A DNA stretch of 64,000 bases, taken from contig NZ_CP013661.2 of NCBI RefSeq assembly GCF_001465835.2, forward strand, positions 1,480,501-1,544,500. Reading direction: 5' to 3'. Positions 7,624 to 15,475 of this stretch are shown one piece after another (the stretch's first letter is position 1; each line of letters starts with the position of its first letter). The translations under genes and the position numbers were made by a program. Under the pieces are notes generated by a model. That model saw only the letters and a list, made by a program, of their open reading frames with translations, made no database searches and was not told the DNA's origin. This DNA is from Planococcus kocurii (GTDB lineage: Bacteria; Bacillota; Bacilli; Bacillales_A; Planococcaceae).

Positions 7624-8361
7624 ATGATGAAGAAAATGAAATTTGTGTTCGCCCCAATTCTTTTATTGCTAACATTAGGCGCGTGCTCTGATCAGGAAGA
7701 AACTAAATCCGAAGAAAATACTGCGCCTGAAACGACTGAAGAAACAGCAGGTGAAAACACTCCTACCGAATCAGCTTTAGAATTACCGGAGCAAAAAGAT
7801 GTAGTTGTTGTCGTGAATGAGGAAGAAATTTTGGGCAAAGTTTATAATAGTGTGGCTCGTCAACTAGAATCGTCATTAACTGCACAAGGTCAAAATGTGT
7901 CCGAAGATGAAAATGCTGCCCTTGTAAAAGAACAGGCATTGTCCGTATTGATTGGTAACAAAGTAATCTTGCAAGACGCAGCAAAAAAAGGCTATCAAGC
8001 AGATGAAAAAATAGTTGAAGAGTGCTTAGAAGAACTAAAGGGTCAGTTTGAATCGACAGAGGTAATGGACAAAGCCTTAAAAGAAACTGGCTTTACGCTA
8101 GCTGACATGGAAGTTCAGCTTCGTGAACAGTCGATTTACGAGCAGTATGTTGCAGAAGAGGTAACAGCAGGAGAAGTGACAGACGAAGAAGTGAAAACAG
8201 CTTATGAGGGCTTTGCAGAAACTTCTGAAGAAGAAGCACCCGCTTTTGAAGAAATGGAACCGACAATCCGCACATCTCTCGAAGAGCAAAAAACACAAGA
8301 GGCTGTAGTTGTTCAAATTGAAGAACTAAAGAAAACAGCTGAAATAGAAGTTAACATCTAA
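7624..8361 (+). CDS. SurA/PrsA-like lipoprotein (SurA N-terminal domain)
   Basis: This 245-residue secreted lipoprotein has a signal peptide with a lipobox ending at Cys21 (LTLGAC). An acidic Glu/Thr-rich linker runs to about residue 58, followed by a SurA_N-like helical chaperone domain (VVVVVNEEEILGKVYNSV onward). There is no clear rotamase domain, so it is shorter than PrsA (about 290). It probably acts as a chaperone between membrane and wall. Composition is strongly acidic. AAAGAGG precedes the first of two ATGs. It ends at a strong shared terminator. Confidence 0.72.
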   Translation: MMKKMKFVFAPILLLLTLGACSDQEETKSEENTAPETTEETAGENTPTESALELPEQKDVVVVVNEEEILGKVYNSVARQLESSLTAQGQNVSEDENAALVKEQALSVLIGNKVILQDAAKKGYQADEKIVEECLEELKGQFESTEVMDKALKETGFTLADMEVQLREQSIYEQYVAEEVTAGEVTDEEVKTAYEGFAETSEEEAPAFEEMEPTIRTSLEEQKTQEAVVVQIEELKKTAEIEVNI

Positions 8362-8362
8362 T

Positions 8363-8400
8363 CAAAAACATCCTGCTCAAATTGAGCAGGATGTTTTTGA
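8363..8400. terminator. Bidirectional terminator
   Basis: AAAACATCCTGCTCAA / TTGAGCAGGATGTTTT is a perfect stem between convergent genes, with A and T runs at both sides. Confidence 0.9.
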
Positions 8401-8682
8401 TTATGCTAGTTTTTCTGAACAGTAAGCAAGAATTTCTTCTTCTTCCTCATCTTCAAGTCCAAACTCAAGTGCACCTCTTGTTTGCTTATCGATAAAGTTG
8501 TAATGTGCGATACGAGCTCCTGCTTCTTCTGCAGCAATAATAACACGCAGTTCTAAGCCGCCCTCTGTATATAACTCATCTTCTTCATCAACTTCAACAT
8601 TCAACAAGAATTCGTAACGGTCACCCACCATAATTCCTGTAGGGTCGTTAATTTTGTGAAACACATAATCTGTAATTTGCAT
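8401..8682 (-). CDS. Small acidic uncharacterised protein (DUF6509-like)
   Basis: This 93-residue soluble, very acidic protein has the pattern DPTGIMVGDRYEFLLNVEV ... EGGLELRV ... HYNFIDKQT, which I associate with a small uncharacterised Bacillales family (DUF6509). No catalytic motif is visible. GGAGGTG upstream of the ATG is a good ribosome site. It is transcribed away from the SDR gene. The function is unknown and the family name is a recollection, not a search result. Confidence 0.6.
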   Translation of the reverse strand: MQITDYVFHKINDPTGIMVGDRYEFLLNVEVDEEDELYTEGGLELRVIIAAEEAGARIAHYNFIDKQTRGALEFGLEDEEEEEILAYCSEKLA

Positions 8683-8751
8683 TGTAACACCTCCGTTATT
8701 CTATTCTAGCTTGTCTACAGCTTTTTGGACAGTTGAACGAAGAAATAAAAC

Positions 8752-8777
8752 GTTTATCGTGAAATTAAAAGGGGATA
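8752..8777 (+). promoter_or_regulatory. SigB-like promoter
   Basis: GTTTAT, a 14-base spacer and GGGATA match the general-stress SigB consensus (GTTTaa, 12-14, GGGTAt) closely. It lies 38 bases upstream of the SDR gene. Confidence 0.5.
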
Positions 8778-8814
8778 TAAGTAGAGTGAAGACAATTAAA
8801 GGAGTGGATATCGA

Positions 8815-9462
8815 ATGAACGTACTAGTTATTGGAGCAAACGGTCAAGTCGGCCGCAACGTTGTCAAAGAATTATCAGAAGCAAATCATCAAGCAACCGC
8901 TATGGTCCGTAAAGAAGATCAAATTGATAAAATGAAAGAACTTGGTGCTGCTAATGTCGTATTGGGCGATTTAGAAAAAGATTTCAGTGCCGCTTTTGAA
9001 GGCGTAGATGCCGTGATTTTCGCAGCCGGATCTGGTCCAAAAACAGGGGCTGATAAAACCTTAACCATTGATTTATGGGGTTCTGTGAAAGCAGCTCAAT
9101 ACGCACAAGACAACGGCGTTAAACGCTTTGTGCAACTTGGCTCAGTTGGCTCAGACAATCCGGATGCGGGTGGCGAGGCGATGAAGCCTTATCTAGTAGC
9201 AAAACGCACAGCAGATGACCTCCTGAAAGCTACTAATTTGGATTATACAATCGTTCGTCCTGGAGCTCTTTCAGACGAAGACAAGTCAGGTAAAATCGAG
9301 GTTTCTTCAAATGGGTTTTCTTCTCTTGAAGGAAGATCAATTCCAAGAGCAGACGTCGCTAAAGTCTTAGTAGATGTACTCGATCGCAACAATACGTATC
9401 ACAAAACATTTGAAGTACTGCAAGGCGAGCAGCCTGTTGGCGACCAATTAGAGACTTTATAA
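8815..9462 (+). CDS. NAD(P)-binding atypical SDR protein (YhfK-like)
   Basis: This 215-residue Rossmann-fold protein of the atypical SDR group (SDR_a5, like B. subtilis YhfK) has the dinucleotide-binding motif GANGQVG near residues 7-13, IFAAGSG at about 69-75, and YLVAKRTADDLL with the usual Tyr/Lys pair. The substrate is unknown; relatives are stress-associated oxidoreductases or isomerases. The predicted SigB-type promoter supports a general-stress role. It is monocistronic, with the terminator 20 bases downstream. Confidence 0.8.
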   Translation: MNVLVIGANGQVGRNVVKELSEANHQATAMVRKEDQIDKMKELGAANVVLGDLEKDFSAAFEGVDAVIFAAGSGPKTGADKTLTIDLWGSVKAAQYAQDNGVKRFVQLGSVGSDNPDAGGEAMKPYLVAKRTADDLLKATNLDYTIVRPGALSDEDKSGKIEVSSNGFSSLEGRSIPRADVAKVLVDVLDRNNTYHKTFEVLQGEQPVGDQLETL

Positions 9463-9483
9463 GAAATTTTCGAATGATAGGCG

Positions 9484-9514
9484 AAAAAGAGCGGATGGAT
9501 TTCCGCTCTTTTTT
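9484..9514 (+). terminator. Terminator after SDR gene
   Basis: AAAAGAGCGGA / TCCGCTCTTTT stem followed by T residues. Confidence 0.85.
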
Positions 9515-9556
9515 GTGTTAAACTAGGCAATACGATAACTAGAGGACGTGATAAGC

Positions 9557-9940
9557 ATGATTAATATTCAACCACCAAAAGCGGATGTGACGATTACACA
9601 GCGCAAACAAGAAATTACAGGTGACGAAGCTGTCATCAAACCATTATTCGGCTTTATCGATTTGCACGATGTTCCACGCGATAAAGGCGGCATCATTCAA
9701 TTTTTTAACCACAGTGGAGAACTATTGTTTGTCGGAAAAGCCCGCAAACTACGCCAACGTGTAAAAAAACATTTCGAAGATTCAGTATCGCCATTGAAGA
9801 ATCATCGTGAAGAAGTTTACCGCATTACCGTTTCCATTATAGAAGATCCAATGGAGCGCGACATCTACGAAACGTATTTGATTAACACAGAAAAAGCCAA
9901 ATACAATGTAGACAAAGTATTTTACAAAGAACAAGAATAA
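9557..9940 (+). CDS. GIY-YIG domain protein, UvrC N-terminal-like (YurQ family)
   Basis: This 127-residue protein corresponds to the N-terminal GIY-YIG nuclease fold of UvrC (FFNHSGELLFVGKARKLRQRV), but the rest of UvrC is absent. B. subtilis YurQ, annotated as a nucleotide excision repair endonuclease-like protein, has the same design. The usual GIY/YIG tyrosines are altered (the second motif reads LLFVGKA), so catalysis is uncertain. I start at the ATG at 9557, 10 bases after AGAGGA, rather than the GTG at 9548, which would touch the ribosome site. Confidence 0.75.
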   Translation: MINIQPPKADVTITQRKQEITGDEAVIKPLFGFIDLHDVPRDKGGIIQFFNHSGELLFVGKARKLRQRVKKHFEDSVSPLKNHREEVYRITVSIIEDPMERDIYETYLINTEKAKYNVDKVFYKEQE

Positions 9941-9974
9941 AAAAACGGAGGCCTTTTGGGCTTCCGTTTTTTTA
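9938..9974. terminator. Bidirectional terminator
   Basis: AAAAAACGGAGGCC / GGGCTTCCGTTTTTTT stem between convergent genes. Confidence 0.85.
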
Positions 9975-10406
9975 TTGTCTTGATGAATCCAAGAGCCATT
10001 TTTCTAAATAGTAATGGTTATGGCCTACTGGATGATTGTTAACTACACCAATTTCCGAAAATCCCTGTTTCTTATAAAATTCAGGCGCTTGAAAACTGAA
10101 GGTGTCGACAATCATCATTCGATATTCTTTACTGCGCGCATAAATTTCTGCCCGTGCCATCAATTTTTCTCCAATACCGGTACCTCTAAATGCTGGGTCA
10201 ACCCACAGGAAATCGATGTGAAGACTGCGCCAAAAACCGGTGGTTGTTAAACCGCCTATAATTACCTCTTCTTCATTACGCACGATAAAACTCATTTGTT
10301 CAAATGGGGAGTTCGCTTCTCCCGGCAAATTGGCGACATTGTGTTCAATAATTTTCTTCCGTATAAAATCTCGGTCTTTCGCCACTTCCTGTTGAATAAT
10401 TTTCAT
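9972..10406 (-). CDS. GNAT family N-acetyltransferase
   Basis: This 144-residue acetyl-CoA-dependent acyltransferase has motif A RGTGIGEKLMARAE near residues 88-101 and the preceding beta strand SLHIDFLWVDPAFRG. The C-terminal GFSEIGVVNNHPVGHNHYYLEK resembles YuaF/YkkB-type single-domain GNATs. The acceptor substrate cannot be predicted. CAGGAGGAGA gives a strong ribosome site. It stands alone and converges on the GIY-YIG gene. Confidence 0.82.
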   Translation of the reverse strand: MKIIQQEVAKDRDFIRKKIIEHNVANLPGEANSPFEQMSFIVRNEEEVIIGGLTTTGFWRSLHIDFLWVDPAFRGTGIGEKLMARAEIYARSKEYRMMIVDTFSFQAPEFYKKQGFSEIGVVNNHPVGHNHYYLEKWLLDSSRQ

Positions 10407-10555
10407 CGTAACAGTCTCCTCCTGTATCGAAAAACTTTCTTTTTACATTTTCTCATTTTCGCCTCTTTTTGTGTACCATCTCCTAATTAGCATGTTTTAA
10501 TTTACTACCCAAAAGGAATAGTAAATTAATAACTATGTTCTTTGGAGGAACCTAT

Positions 10556-11410
10556 ATGTCATCAACTATAAAAGAAAGTCTATCTGCACGTTGCCAGAGC
10601 GAATACGATTCGCTTCGGCGTGTTTTGTTATGCCCGCCACGCTTTATGGAGATAAAAGATGTCATCAATGATGTTCAGAAAAGGTATAAGGACGAAAATA
10701 TCGATATAGACAAAGCACTCAATCAACACAATGAATTTGTTCAAGCGTTACTTGATCGTGGTGTTCAAACCGATTTGATTGAGCCTGCTGAAAATTATCC
10801 GGAACAAGTATTTACACGAGATATTGGATTTACCATTGGAGACTCGGTGTTTATTAGCGAAATGGCCTCTGAAATTCGCCAAGGCGAAGAACAAGAACTT
10901 CGAAAGTGGATGCAAACACGTGATGTCAACTTCAAAAATTTGACAGGTCATCGCATCGAAGGCGGTGATGTCATCATCGATCGCGACACTGTCTTTGTCG
11001 GTATCAGCAGCCGTACTTCCAAAAAAGCTATCGGTGATTTACAGCGTGAGCTACCGGATTTTAAAGTCCTGCCTATTTCGTTTAATGAAAAATACCTGCA
11101 CCTTGACTGTGTCTTTAATATCTTGTCACCAACAGAAGCACTCATTTTTCCTGAAGCGCTCGATAGGGCTACTGTCGAAATGCTCGCTGAGCGCTATACA
11201 TTAATTCGTGTCAATGAGAAAGAGCAGTTTGCTTTAGGCACCAACGTACTGTCTATTGGCAATCGCCAAGTTTTCAGCCAGCCGCAGAACACACAAGTGA
11301 ATAAGCAATTAACTTCCCGCGGCTTCCATGTAATTGAAGTCGATTATTCCGAAATTATCAAATCCGGTGGTGCTTTCCGTTGCTGCACTATGCCTTTGAT
11401 ACGCGTGTAA
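10556..11410 (+). CDS. DDAH-like / arginine deiminase superfamily amidinohydrolase
   Basis: This 284-residue protein of the guanidino-group modifying superfamily resembles dimethylarginine dimethylaminohydrolase and B. subtilis YkgA. Catalytic elements are visible: EGGDV (acid residue after the first half), HLDCVFN (catalytic His) and GGAFRCCT near the C-terminus (nucleophile Cys). It probably hydrolyses a methylated arginine or related guanidine to citrulline. The start at 10556 follows TTGGAGGAACC at proper spacing; an upstream in-frame ATG at 10535 lacks a ribosome site. A terminator follows at 11437. Confidence 0.82.
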   Translation: MSSTIKESLSARCQSEYDSLRRVLLCPPRFMEIKDVINDVQKRYKDENIDIDKALNQHNEFVQALLDRGVQTDLIEPAENYPEQVFTRDIGFTIGDSVFISEMASEIRQGEEQELRKWMQTRDVNFKNLTGHRIEGGDVIIDRDTVFVGISSRTSKKAIGDLQRELPDFKVLPISFNEKYLHLDCVFNILSPTEALIFPEALDRATVEMLAERYTLIRVNEKEQFALGTNVLSIGNRQVFSQPQNTQVNKQLTSRGFHVIEVDYSEIIKSGGAFRCCTMPLIRV

Positions 11411-11436
11411 AAAAAGCAATTGCCCCATAAGTCTCT

Positions 11437-11477
11437 AAAAAGACGATGAAAAAGAAATTCTTTTTCATCGTCTTTTT
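11437..11477 (+). terminator. Long terminator hairpin
   Basis: AAAAAGACGATGAAAAAGAA pairs perfectly with TTCTTTTTCATCGTCTTTTT, forming a 19-20 bp stem after the DDAH-like gene. Confidence 0.85.
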
Positions 11478-11650
11478 AGGATAAGCGCCCTGAAAGCAGT
11501 TGGCGAATGCCTGCTACTTTCAAGAAATTGTAGGTCCATGTCACAATCCGGAACGTCGTGTGCCTTTGATAGGACCGAACACACTTTCTGCGTCAATTTT
11601 GCGTTATCTATTCAAAGAGGATGTCCACCATCCCTTTTCCGTGCTATCCT

Positions 11651-11885
11651 TTTTGGGAAGTTAGCTTCAGATTTCACATAAAAATCGTTCTTTCTGTAAG
11701 GAGTGTATGGGAACTTTCGTTTTACAGAAATGGACGGTTTTTTATCTCCTGATTTAAGTTTAGAATGGCTTGAGGCTGTGCCCGCGAAGCGTGTGTCGAA
11801 ATGGACATCAGCCCTTTCTGACAATTGCCAAAAGAGGCTATCCCTGAAAGTAATGTTTTCATGACTTTTGGGACAGCCTCTTTTC
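11651..11885. repeat. Dispersed structured repeat, copy 1 (with terminator end)
   Basis: About 235 bases are clearly related to 14348-14585 in the same orientation. Shared blocks are TTTGGGAAGT at the left, TTTACAGAAATGGACG, GTGCCCGCG, ATGGACATCAGCC and CATGACTTTTGGGACAGC at the right. Three internal hairpins can be drawn; the last (11830-11884) is a strong terminator facing pabA. No credible gene lies in 11478-11892; the only ORF there runs across the repeat. The GCCCGCG...AAGCG core resembles dispersed repeats of Bacillaceae/Planococcaceae. Confidence 0.75.
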
Positions 11886-11892
11886 ATGTGTT

Positions 11893-12486
11893 CTATAAAC
11901 GACTCGCTACTTCCTCATGGACCTGTATAACAAATTCTTTCATCAATGCTACCCCGTCCGGCGTACCAATCGACTCTGGATGGAACTGGATTCCATAAAC
12001 CGGATAGTCCCGATGTTTAACAGCCATAATCGTGTCGTCATCGAGTGCCCGCGCTTGTACCTCTAAACAATCAGCCAAAGTTTCGGGCTCTAATACAAGT
12101 GAATGATAACGCATGACCGGTAGTGGCAGTGGCATATTCTTAAACAACCCTTGCCGAACATGTGATACTTGAGACACTTTACCATGTCGGATAAATGGTG
12201 CTTCGACAACATTTCCGCCAAATGCTGCTCCAATTAGTTGCTGCCCTAAGCAAATCCCTAAAATTGGAATCGATTGGTGCACCTCTTGAATTAGTTTAAT
12301 CGATTCAGGCAATTCCAGTGGGTGACCAGGTCCCGGTGAAAGAATAATTGCTTTCGGGTTTTTGGCTTTAATTTCCTCTAGTGTTAACACATCGGAACGG
12401 ACCACTTCTACTTCCACTCCCATAGCAGCAACAGCTTGATAAATATTATAAGTAAAAGAATCATAATGATCGATTAACAGAATCAT
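11893..12486 (-). CDS. pabA: Anthranilate/aminodeoxychorismate synthase glutamine amidotransferase
   Basis: This 197-residue class I glutamine amidotransferase (TrpG/PabA) feeds ammonia to chorismate-using synthases. The nucleophile is Cys79 in LGICLGQQ, and His169 and Glu171 in FHPES complete the triad. Oxyanion motif PGPGHP is at 51-56. It overlaps trpE by 4 bases and is translated with it. In Bacillus one PabA serves both anthranilate and p-aminobenzoate synthesis, so either role or both is possible here. It is controlled by the T-box in front of trpE. The repeat-borne terminator lies right behind it. Confidence 0.9.
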   Translation of the reverse strand: MILLIDHYDSFTYNIYQAVAAMGVEVEVVRSDVLTLEEIKAKNPKAIILSPGPGHPLELPESIKLIQEVHQSIPILGICLGQQLIGAAFGGNVVEAPFIRHGKVSQVSHVRQGLFKNMPLPLPVMRYHSLVLEPETLADCLEVQARALDDDTIMAVKHRDYPVYGIQFHPESIGTPDGVALMKEFVIQVHEEVASRL

Positions 12487-13835
12487 CCGAACACCTCCGT
12501 GAGTGAACGCGCTTTATGAAGCGTTTCCTCATACTCTGCTTGTGGGTCTGAATCAAAGACAATGCCTGCCCCTGCTTGGACATGGACCATTCCATCTTTA
12601 ACGACAAAAGTACGAATTGCCAGTGCGACATCTAGATTGCCATTAAATCCTAAGTAGCCAATAGCTCCCCCGTAGACTCCTCTGCGCTCTTCTTCAAATT
12701 CTTGTATCAATTGCATAGCGCGTACTTTCGGAGCGCCTGACACCGTCCCCGCAGGCAAGCAGGATACTAAAGCATCTAATGGGTGCATTTTTTTATCCAG
12801 CTGTCCTGTTACTTCCGACACCAGATGCATCACGTGTTGGTATTTTTCAATAACCATATATTTCGGTACTTCTACAGTTCCAATTTGTGCGACACGTCCT
12901 ACATCGTTGCGGCTGAGGTCTACTAGCATTTTATGCTCTGCTTGCTCTTTTTCGTCACTAGCTAGTTCTTCTGCCAATCGATTGTCCTCAAGGTCGGTCT
13001 CACCGCGTTTTCGTGTGCCAGCAATCGGATTTGTTATCATGTGGCTGCCCCGGATTGTTAACAAACTTTCAGGTGACGCACCGACAATTGCATAGCCATC
13101 AAAATCGATAAAGAATTGATAGGGAGATGGATTTTGTTTGCGTAATTTCCGGTATAACGCAAAGGCATCTCCTTTGTAACTTGCCGTTAAGCGCTGCGAC
13201 AAAACCAATTGAAAAACATCACCTTTACGAATATGGTCTTTTGCTTGTTCTACCTGTTTACGGAAAAAAGCATCACTCGTTTTGGAGTCGAATTGTAGTG
13301 ATTCCTGATTTACTGCCATAGCCGCTTGTTCAGGAATGGCTAATTGTTGTTCAATTTCATCAAGCTTGTCTTCAAACGTTAAAATGGTCACATCATTTTT
13401 TACGTGATCGAACACCACAATGGTTTCATAGATTTGTAAATGAATATCCGGCATCTGCAAGCTATCTTCTTTTGGTGCTTTGATTGGTTCATACACTTGA
13501 ATCGCATCATAACCGATATATCCAAGGGCCCCTCCTGTAAAAGGCAGTCCCTCTACTTCTGCTTCGTAACGAGGCATTCGTGCTTTGATCAACTCTAATG
13601 GTTTTCCCTCGTAGATTTTCTCAGCGCCTGTTCGAAAATCAATTTCACGCAATTGTTGACCGTGACCAATATAACCAACAGACGGATTTGCTCCGATAAA
13701 CGAATAACGACCCGTAACACTTGTTTTTAACGAACTTTCTAACAGGCATTTACGTTCCCCAACTAGTCGGTTAAACACAGCAATCGGTGTTAAAGAGTCC
13801 CCATCAATTTTTCTCATTTTCATTTCTTTACTCAT
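12483..13835 (-). CDS. trpE: Anthranilate synthase component I
   Basis: This 450-residue chorismate-binding enzyme makes anthranilate, the first step of tryptophan synthesis, with the adjacent amidotransferase. The LLESS motif at residues 31-35 is the tryptophan feedback site and separates TrpE from PabB. The C-terminal chorismate domain carries PIAGTRKRG, DLSRNDVGRV, CLPAGTVSGAPK and AGAGIV. The transcript leader is a tryptophan T-box. trpD, C, F, B and A do not follow: the transcript ends after pabA, so the rest of the pathway must be elsewhere or missing. Confidence 0.92.
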   Translation of the reverse strand: MSKEMKMRKIDGDSLTPIAVFNRLVGERKCLLESSLKTSVTGRYSFIGANPSVGYIGHGQQLREIDFRTGAEKIYEGKPLELIKARMPRYEAEVEGLPFTGGALGYIGYDAIQVYEPIKAPKEDSLQMPDIHLQIYETIVVFDHVKNDVTILTFEDKLDEIEQQLAIPEQAAMAVNQESLQFDSKTSDAFFRKQVEQAKDHIRKGDVFQLVLSQRLTASYKGDAFALYRKLRKQNPSPYQFFIDFDGYAIVGASPESLLTIRGSHMITNPIAGTRKRGETDLEDNRLAEELASDEKEQAEHKMLVDLSRNDVGRVAQIGTVEVPKYMVIEKYQHVMHLVSEVTGQLDKKMHPLDALVSCLPAGTVSGAPKVRAMQLIQEFEEERRGVYGGAIGYLGFNGNLDVALAIRTFVVKDGMVHVQAGAGIVFDSDPQAEYEETLHKARSLTEVFG

Positions 13836-13896
13836 CTCAACTCAGCTCCATTTCTTAAAAACGCAGACCTTGCTGCACGTTTTACTCTCTTTTAAA

Positions 13897-14235
13897 ACAA
13901 AAAAGCCCTCTGCAAGAACAGAACTGTTCCTTGCAGAGGACGGAATCACCGCGGTACCACCTCATGTTAAAGCTGACAAAGCCTTCACTTGATCCCTGAT
14001 AACGTGGGGAAACGGATTCTTCTACTGCTTGTTCAAAGAATCACTCATAAGTCCATTCACCCAGACACCCCGTCAGTTTCCACCTGCCACTGACTCTCTT
14101 TGAGAGGTTGATCTGCGCTACTCTTCTTACTCATCGATTTAGCTCTACTATGCTCTGCTCAACTAGACTTCGGCGGTGTCGCTCCCGACACCTTCAACCG
14201 TAATCCGCACAAAAAAGGTTGTGCTTATCGTATTA
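13897..14235 (-). promoter_or_regulatory. T-box riboswitch, tRNA-Trp specific, for trpE-pabA
   Basis: The minus-strand leader contains the T-box sequence GGTGGTACCGCG (13950-13961), which pairs with the uncharged tRNA acceptor end. It is followed by a terminator stem CCTCTGCAAGGAACAG / CTGTTCTTGCAGAGG with a T-run (13899-13941). Stem I elements are present (AGAGAGTC, GTGGAAACTGAC). The specifier position reads GAA-TGG-ACT (TGG at 14053-14055), the tryptophan codon. Uncharged tRNA-Trp should favour antitermination and raise trpE-pabA expression. The antiterminator can form from the T-box and the 5' side of the terminator. Confidence 0.93.
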
Positions 14236-14347
14236 AATACACAGTGATTTGTCAACTATAAGCTGGAATCATTTAGACAATTCTGGATTTAATCATTGGA
14301 ATCACAACAAGACGAGAGCGTGGAAATACAGTTTGTTCAGGGTTATC

Positions 14348-14585
14348 ATTTGGGAAGTAATCTTCGGATTGCACATCAAAATCGTCCTTTCTCCAATGTT
14401 GTGTGGTAACTCCCACTTTACAGAAATGGACGATTTTTTGTATCCTTTTTTCGTTTTAGAACGGCTGAGGCCGTGCCCGCGGAAAGCGTCCGTCGGAATG
14501 GACATCAGCCATTTCTCATCCATACAAAAAAAGGCTGCCCCGAAAAGTCATTTTTCATGACTTTTGGGACAGCTCCGTCTTTTTC
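14348..14585. repeat. Dispersed structured repeat, copy 2
   Basis: This is a direct repeat of the element at 11651-11885, so the T-box-trpE-pabA block is bracketed by two copies. The right end (14525-14584) is a terminator hairpin, AAGGCTGCCCCGAAAAGTCA / TGACTTTTGGGACAGC, serving the minus-strand gene ending at 14587. The inner stem AAAATCGTCC...GGACGATTTT is conserved with compensating changes between copies. ORFs over it read through the repeat and are not believed. No gene is seen in 14236-14586. Confidence 0.75.
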
Positions 14586-14586
14586 G

Positions 14587-15018
14587 TTACCAGAAATTCG
14601 GCTTGTCGACCATGAACCATAGCATCAATGACAACAAGAAAATATAAATCCATAATGAACGATGTAACTTCTTAACTAACTGCAAGTGGTTGAATTTTTC
14701 ATTGCCAAATTTGCGCAGAGTCGGCGTGAACGCACGTGCCAAGAAAAAAACAGATCCGACCATAACAGCCAGTGTACCTAAAATCCATGAAGTTCCCCAG
14801 CCCCACGGTCCTTGCCAAATTAGCAGAACGCCTGTTGTAACCAATACATGACCTGCATGCTTAACGAGGCGTGTCGCTGATTTAAAAGTTACGATATGCG
14901 ACTGAAGAACATCTCCAGAGGCTGTCTCCATTCGCTTAACTAGAGGAAGAAGGACAAAGAATGGTCCAATAGATAGCACCGCACTTAAAATATGAGCGAA
15001 TAATATGAGCGAGTACAT
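14587..15018 (-). CDS. DUF2269-like integral membrane protein
   Basis: This 143-residue protein has four predicted membrane segments (about residues 1-25, 50-70, 78-98 and 117-137). A small conserved His-rich feature appears near the start (FAHILSAVLSIGPFF) and in LVKHAGHVLV, which matches the DUF2269/CopD-like pattern of Bacillales. Its function is unknown. It is 7 bases downstream of the ASCH gene and probably cotranscribed. The repeat-borne hairpin supplies its terminator. Confidence 0.65.
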   Translation of the reverse strand: MYSLILFAHILSAVLSIGPFFVLLPLVKRMETASGDVLQSHIVTFKSATRLVKHAGHVLVTTGVLLIWQGPWGWGTSWILGTLAVMVGSVFFLARAFTPTLRKFGNEKFNHLQLVKKLHRSLWIYIFLLSLMLWFMVDKPNFW

Positions 15019-15025
15019 GTTGCAG

Positions 15026-15373
15026 TTACTCTTCCATCAAATGAAATTCGTGAACCCAAACAGTCATTTGAGGTAACCACGGCATACCTGCGTGAGTAGA
15101 CAGTATTGATTGTTTGTATTCCTCAACACTTGCATATCCTTCTCGTGCCACTAGTTCATCTGTTAACTCACCAAGTGTTTGTTGGTAGACGTGATTTACT
15201 AAGAATTTCTTATCGTTTAGCACCATGATTTCTCCTACATCTGCATAACGACCATTCCGGCGTGTCGCCGATTTCTGACCAAGCAGAACCTTTTCGACAT
15301 CCTGCTTGTTCGTTACGAGTCTTTCGATGCTACAAGTTTTCGGCGGCAATTGCTGCACGTTTTTTTCAGACAT
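15026..15373 (-). CDS. ASCH domain protein
   Basis: This 115-residue protein has an ASCH-like beta barrel (PUA-related fold): the N-terminal KTCSIERLVTNKQDVEKVL is followed by GQKSATRRNGRYADVGE, a basic loop typical of ASCH proteins thought to bind RNA or nucleotides. The role is unknown. AGAGGTGG precedes the ATG. First gene of a two-gene unit with the membrane protein behind it. Confidence 0.68.
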   Translation of the reverse strand: MSEKNVQQLPPKTCSIERLVTNKQDVEKVLLGQKSATRRNGRYADVGEIMVLNDKKFLVNHVYQQTLGELTDELVAREGYASVEEYKQSILSTHAGMPWLPQMTVWVHEFHLMEE

Positions 15374-15432
15374 TTAAATTCCACCTCTCATTGTTCTTTC
15401 TCAGTATAACCCTTTTCTGCCCTGTTATTCAC

Positions 15433-15470
15433 CTCAAAAAAAATCGCCCCGTAAAAACCAGGGCGATTCT
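15433..15470 (-). terminator. Terminator after SleB-like gene
   Basis: On the minus strand GAATCGCCCTGG / CGGGGCGATTTTTTTT forms a strong stem with eight T residues. Confidence 0.85.
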
Positions 15471-15475
15471 CAAAA

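Noticed and set aside
11612..11887. 91-codon minus-strand ORF
   Set aside because: It lies over the dispersed repeat and its terminator hairpin; the second repeat copy does not keep the frame.
14249..14560. ORFs on both strands over repeat copy 2
   Set aside because: They cross conserved hairpins, lack ribosome sites and have no counterpart reading frame in copy 1.
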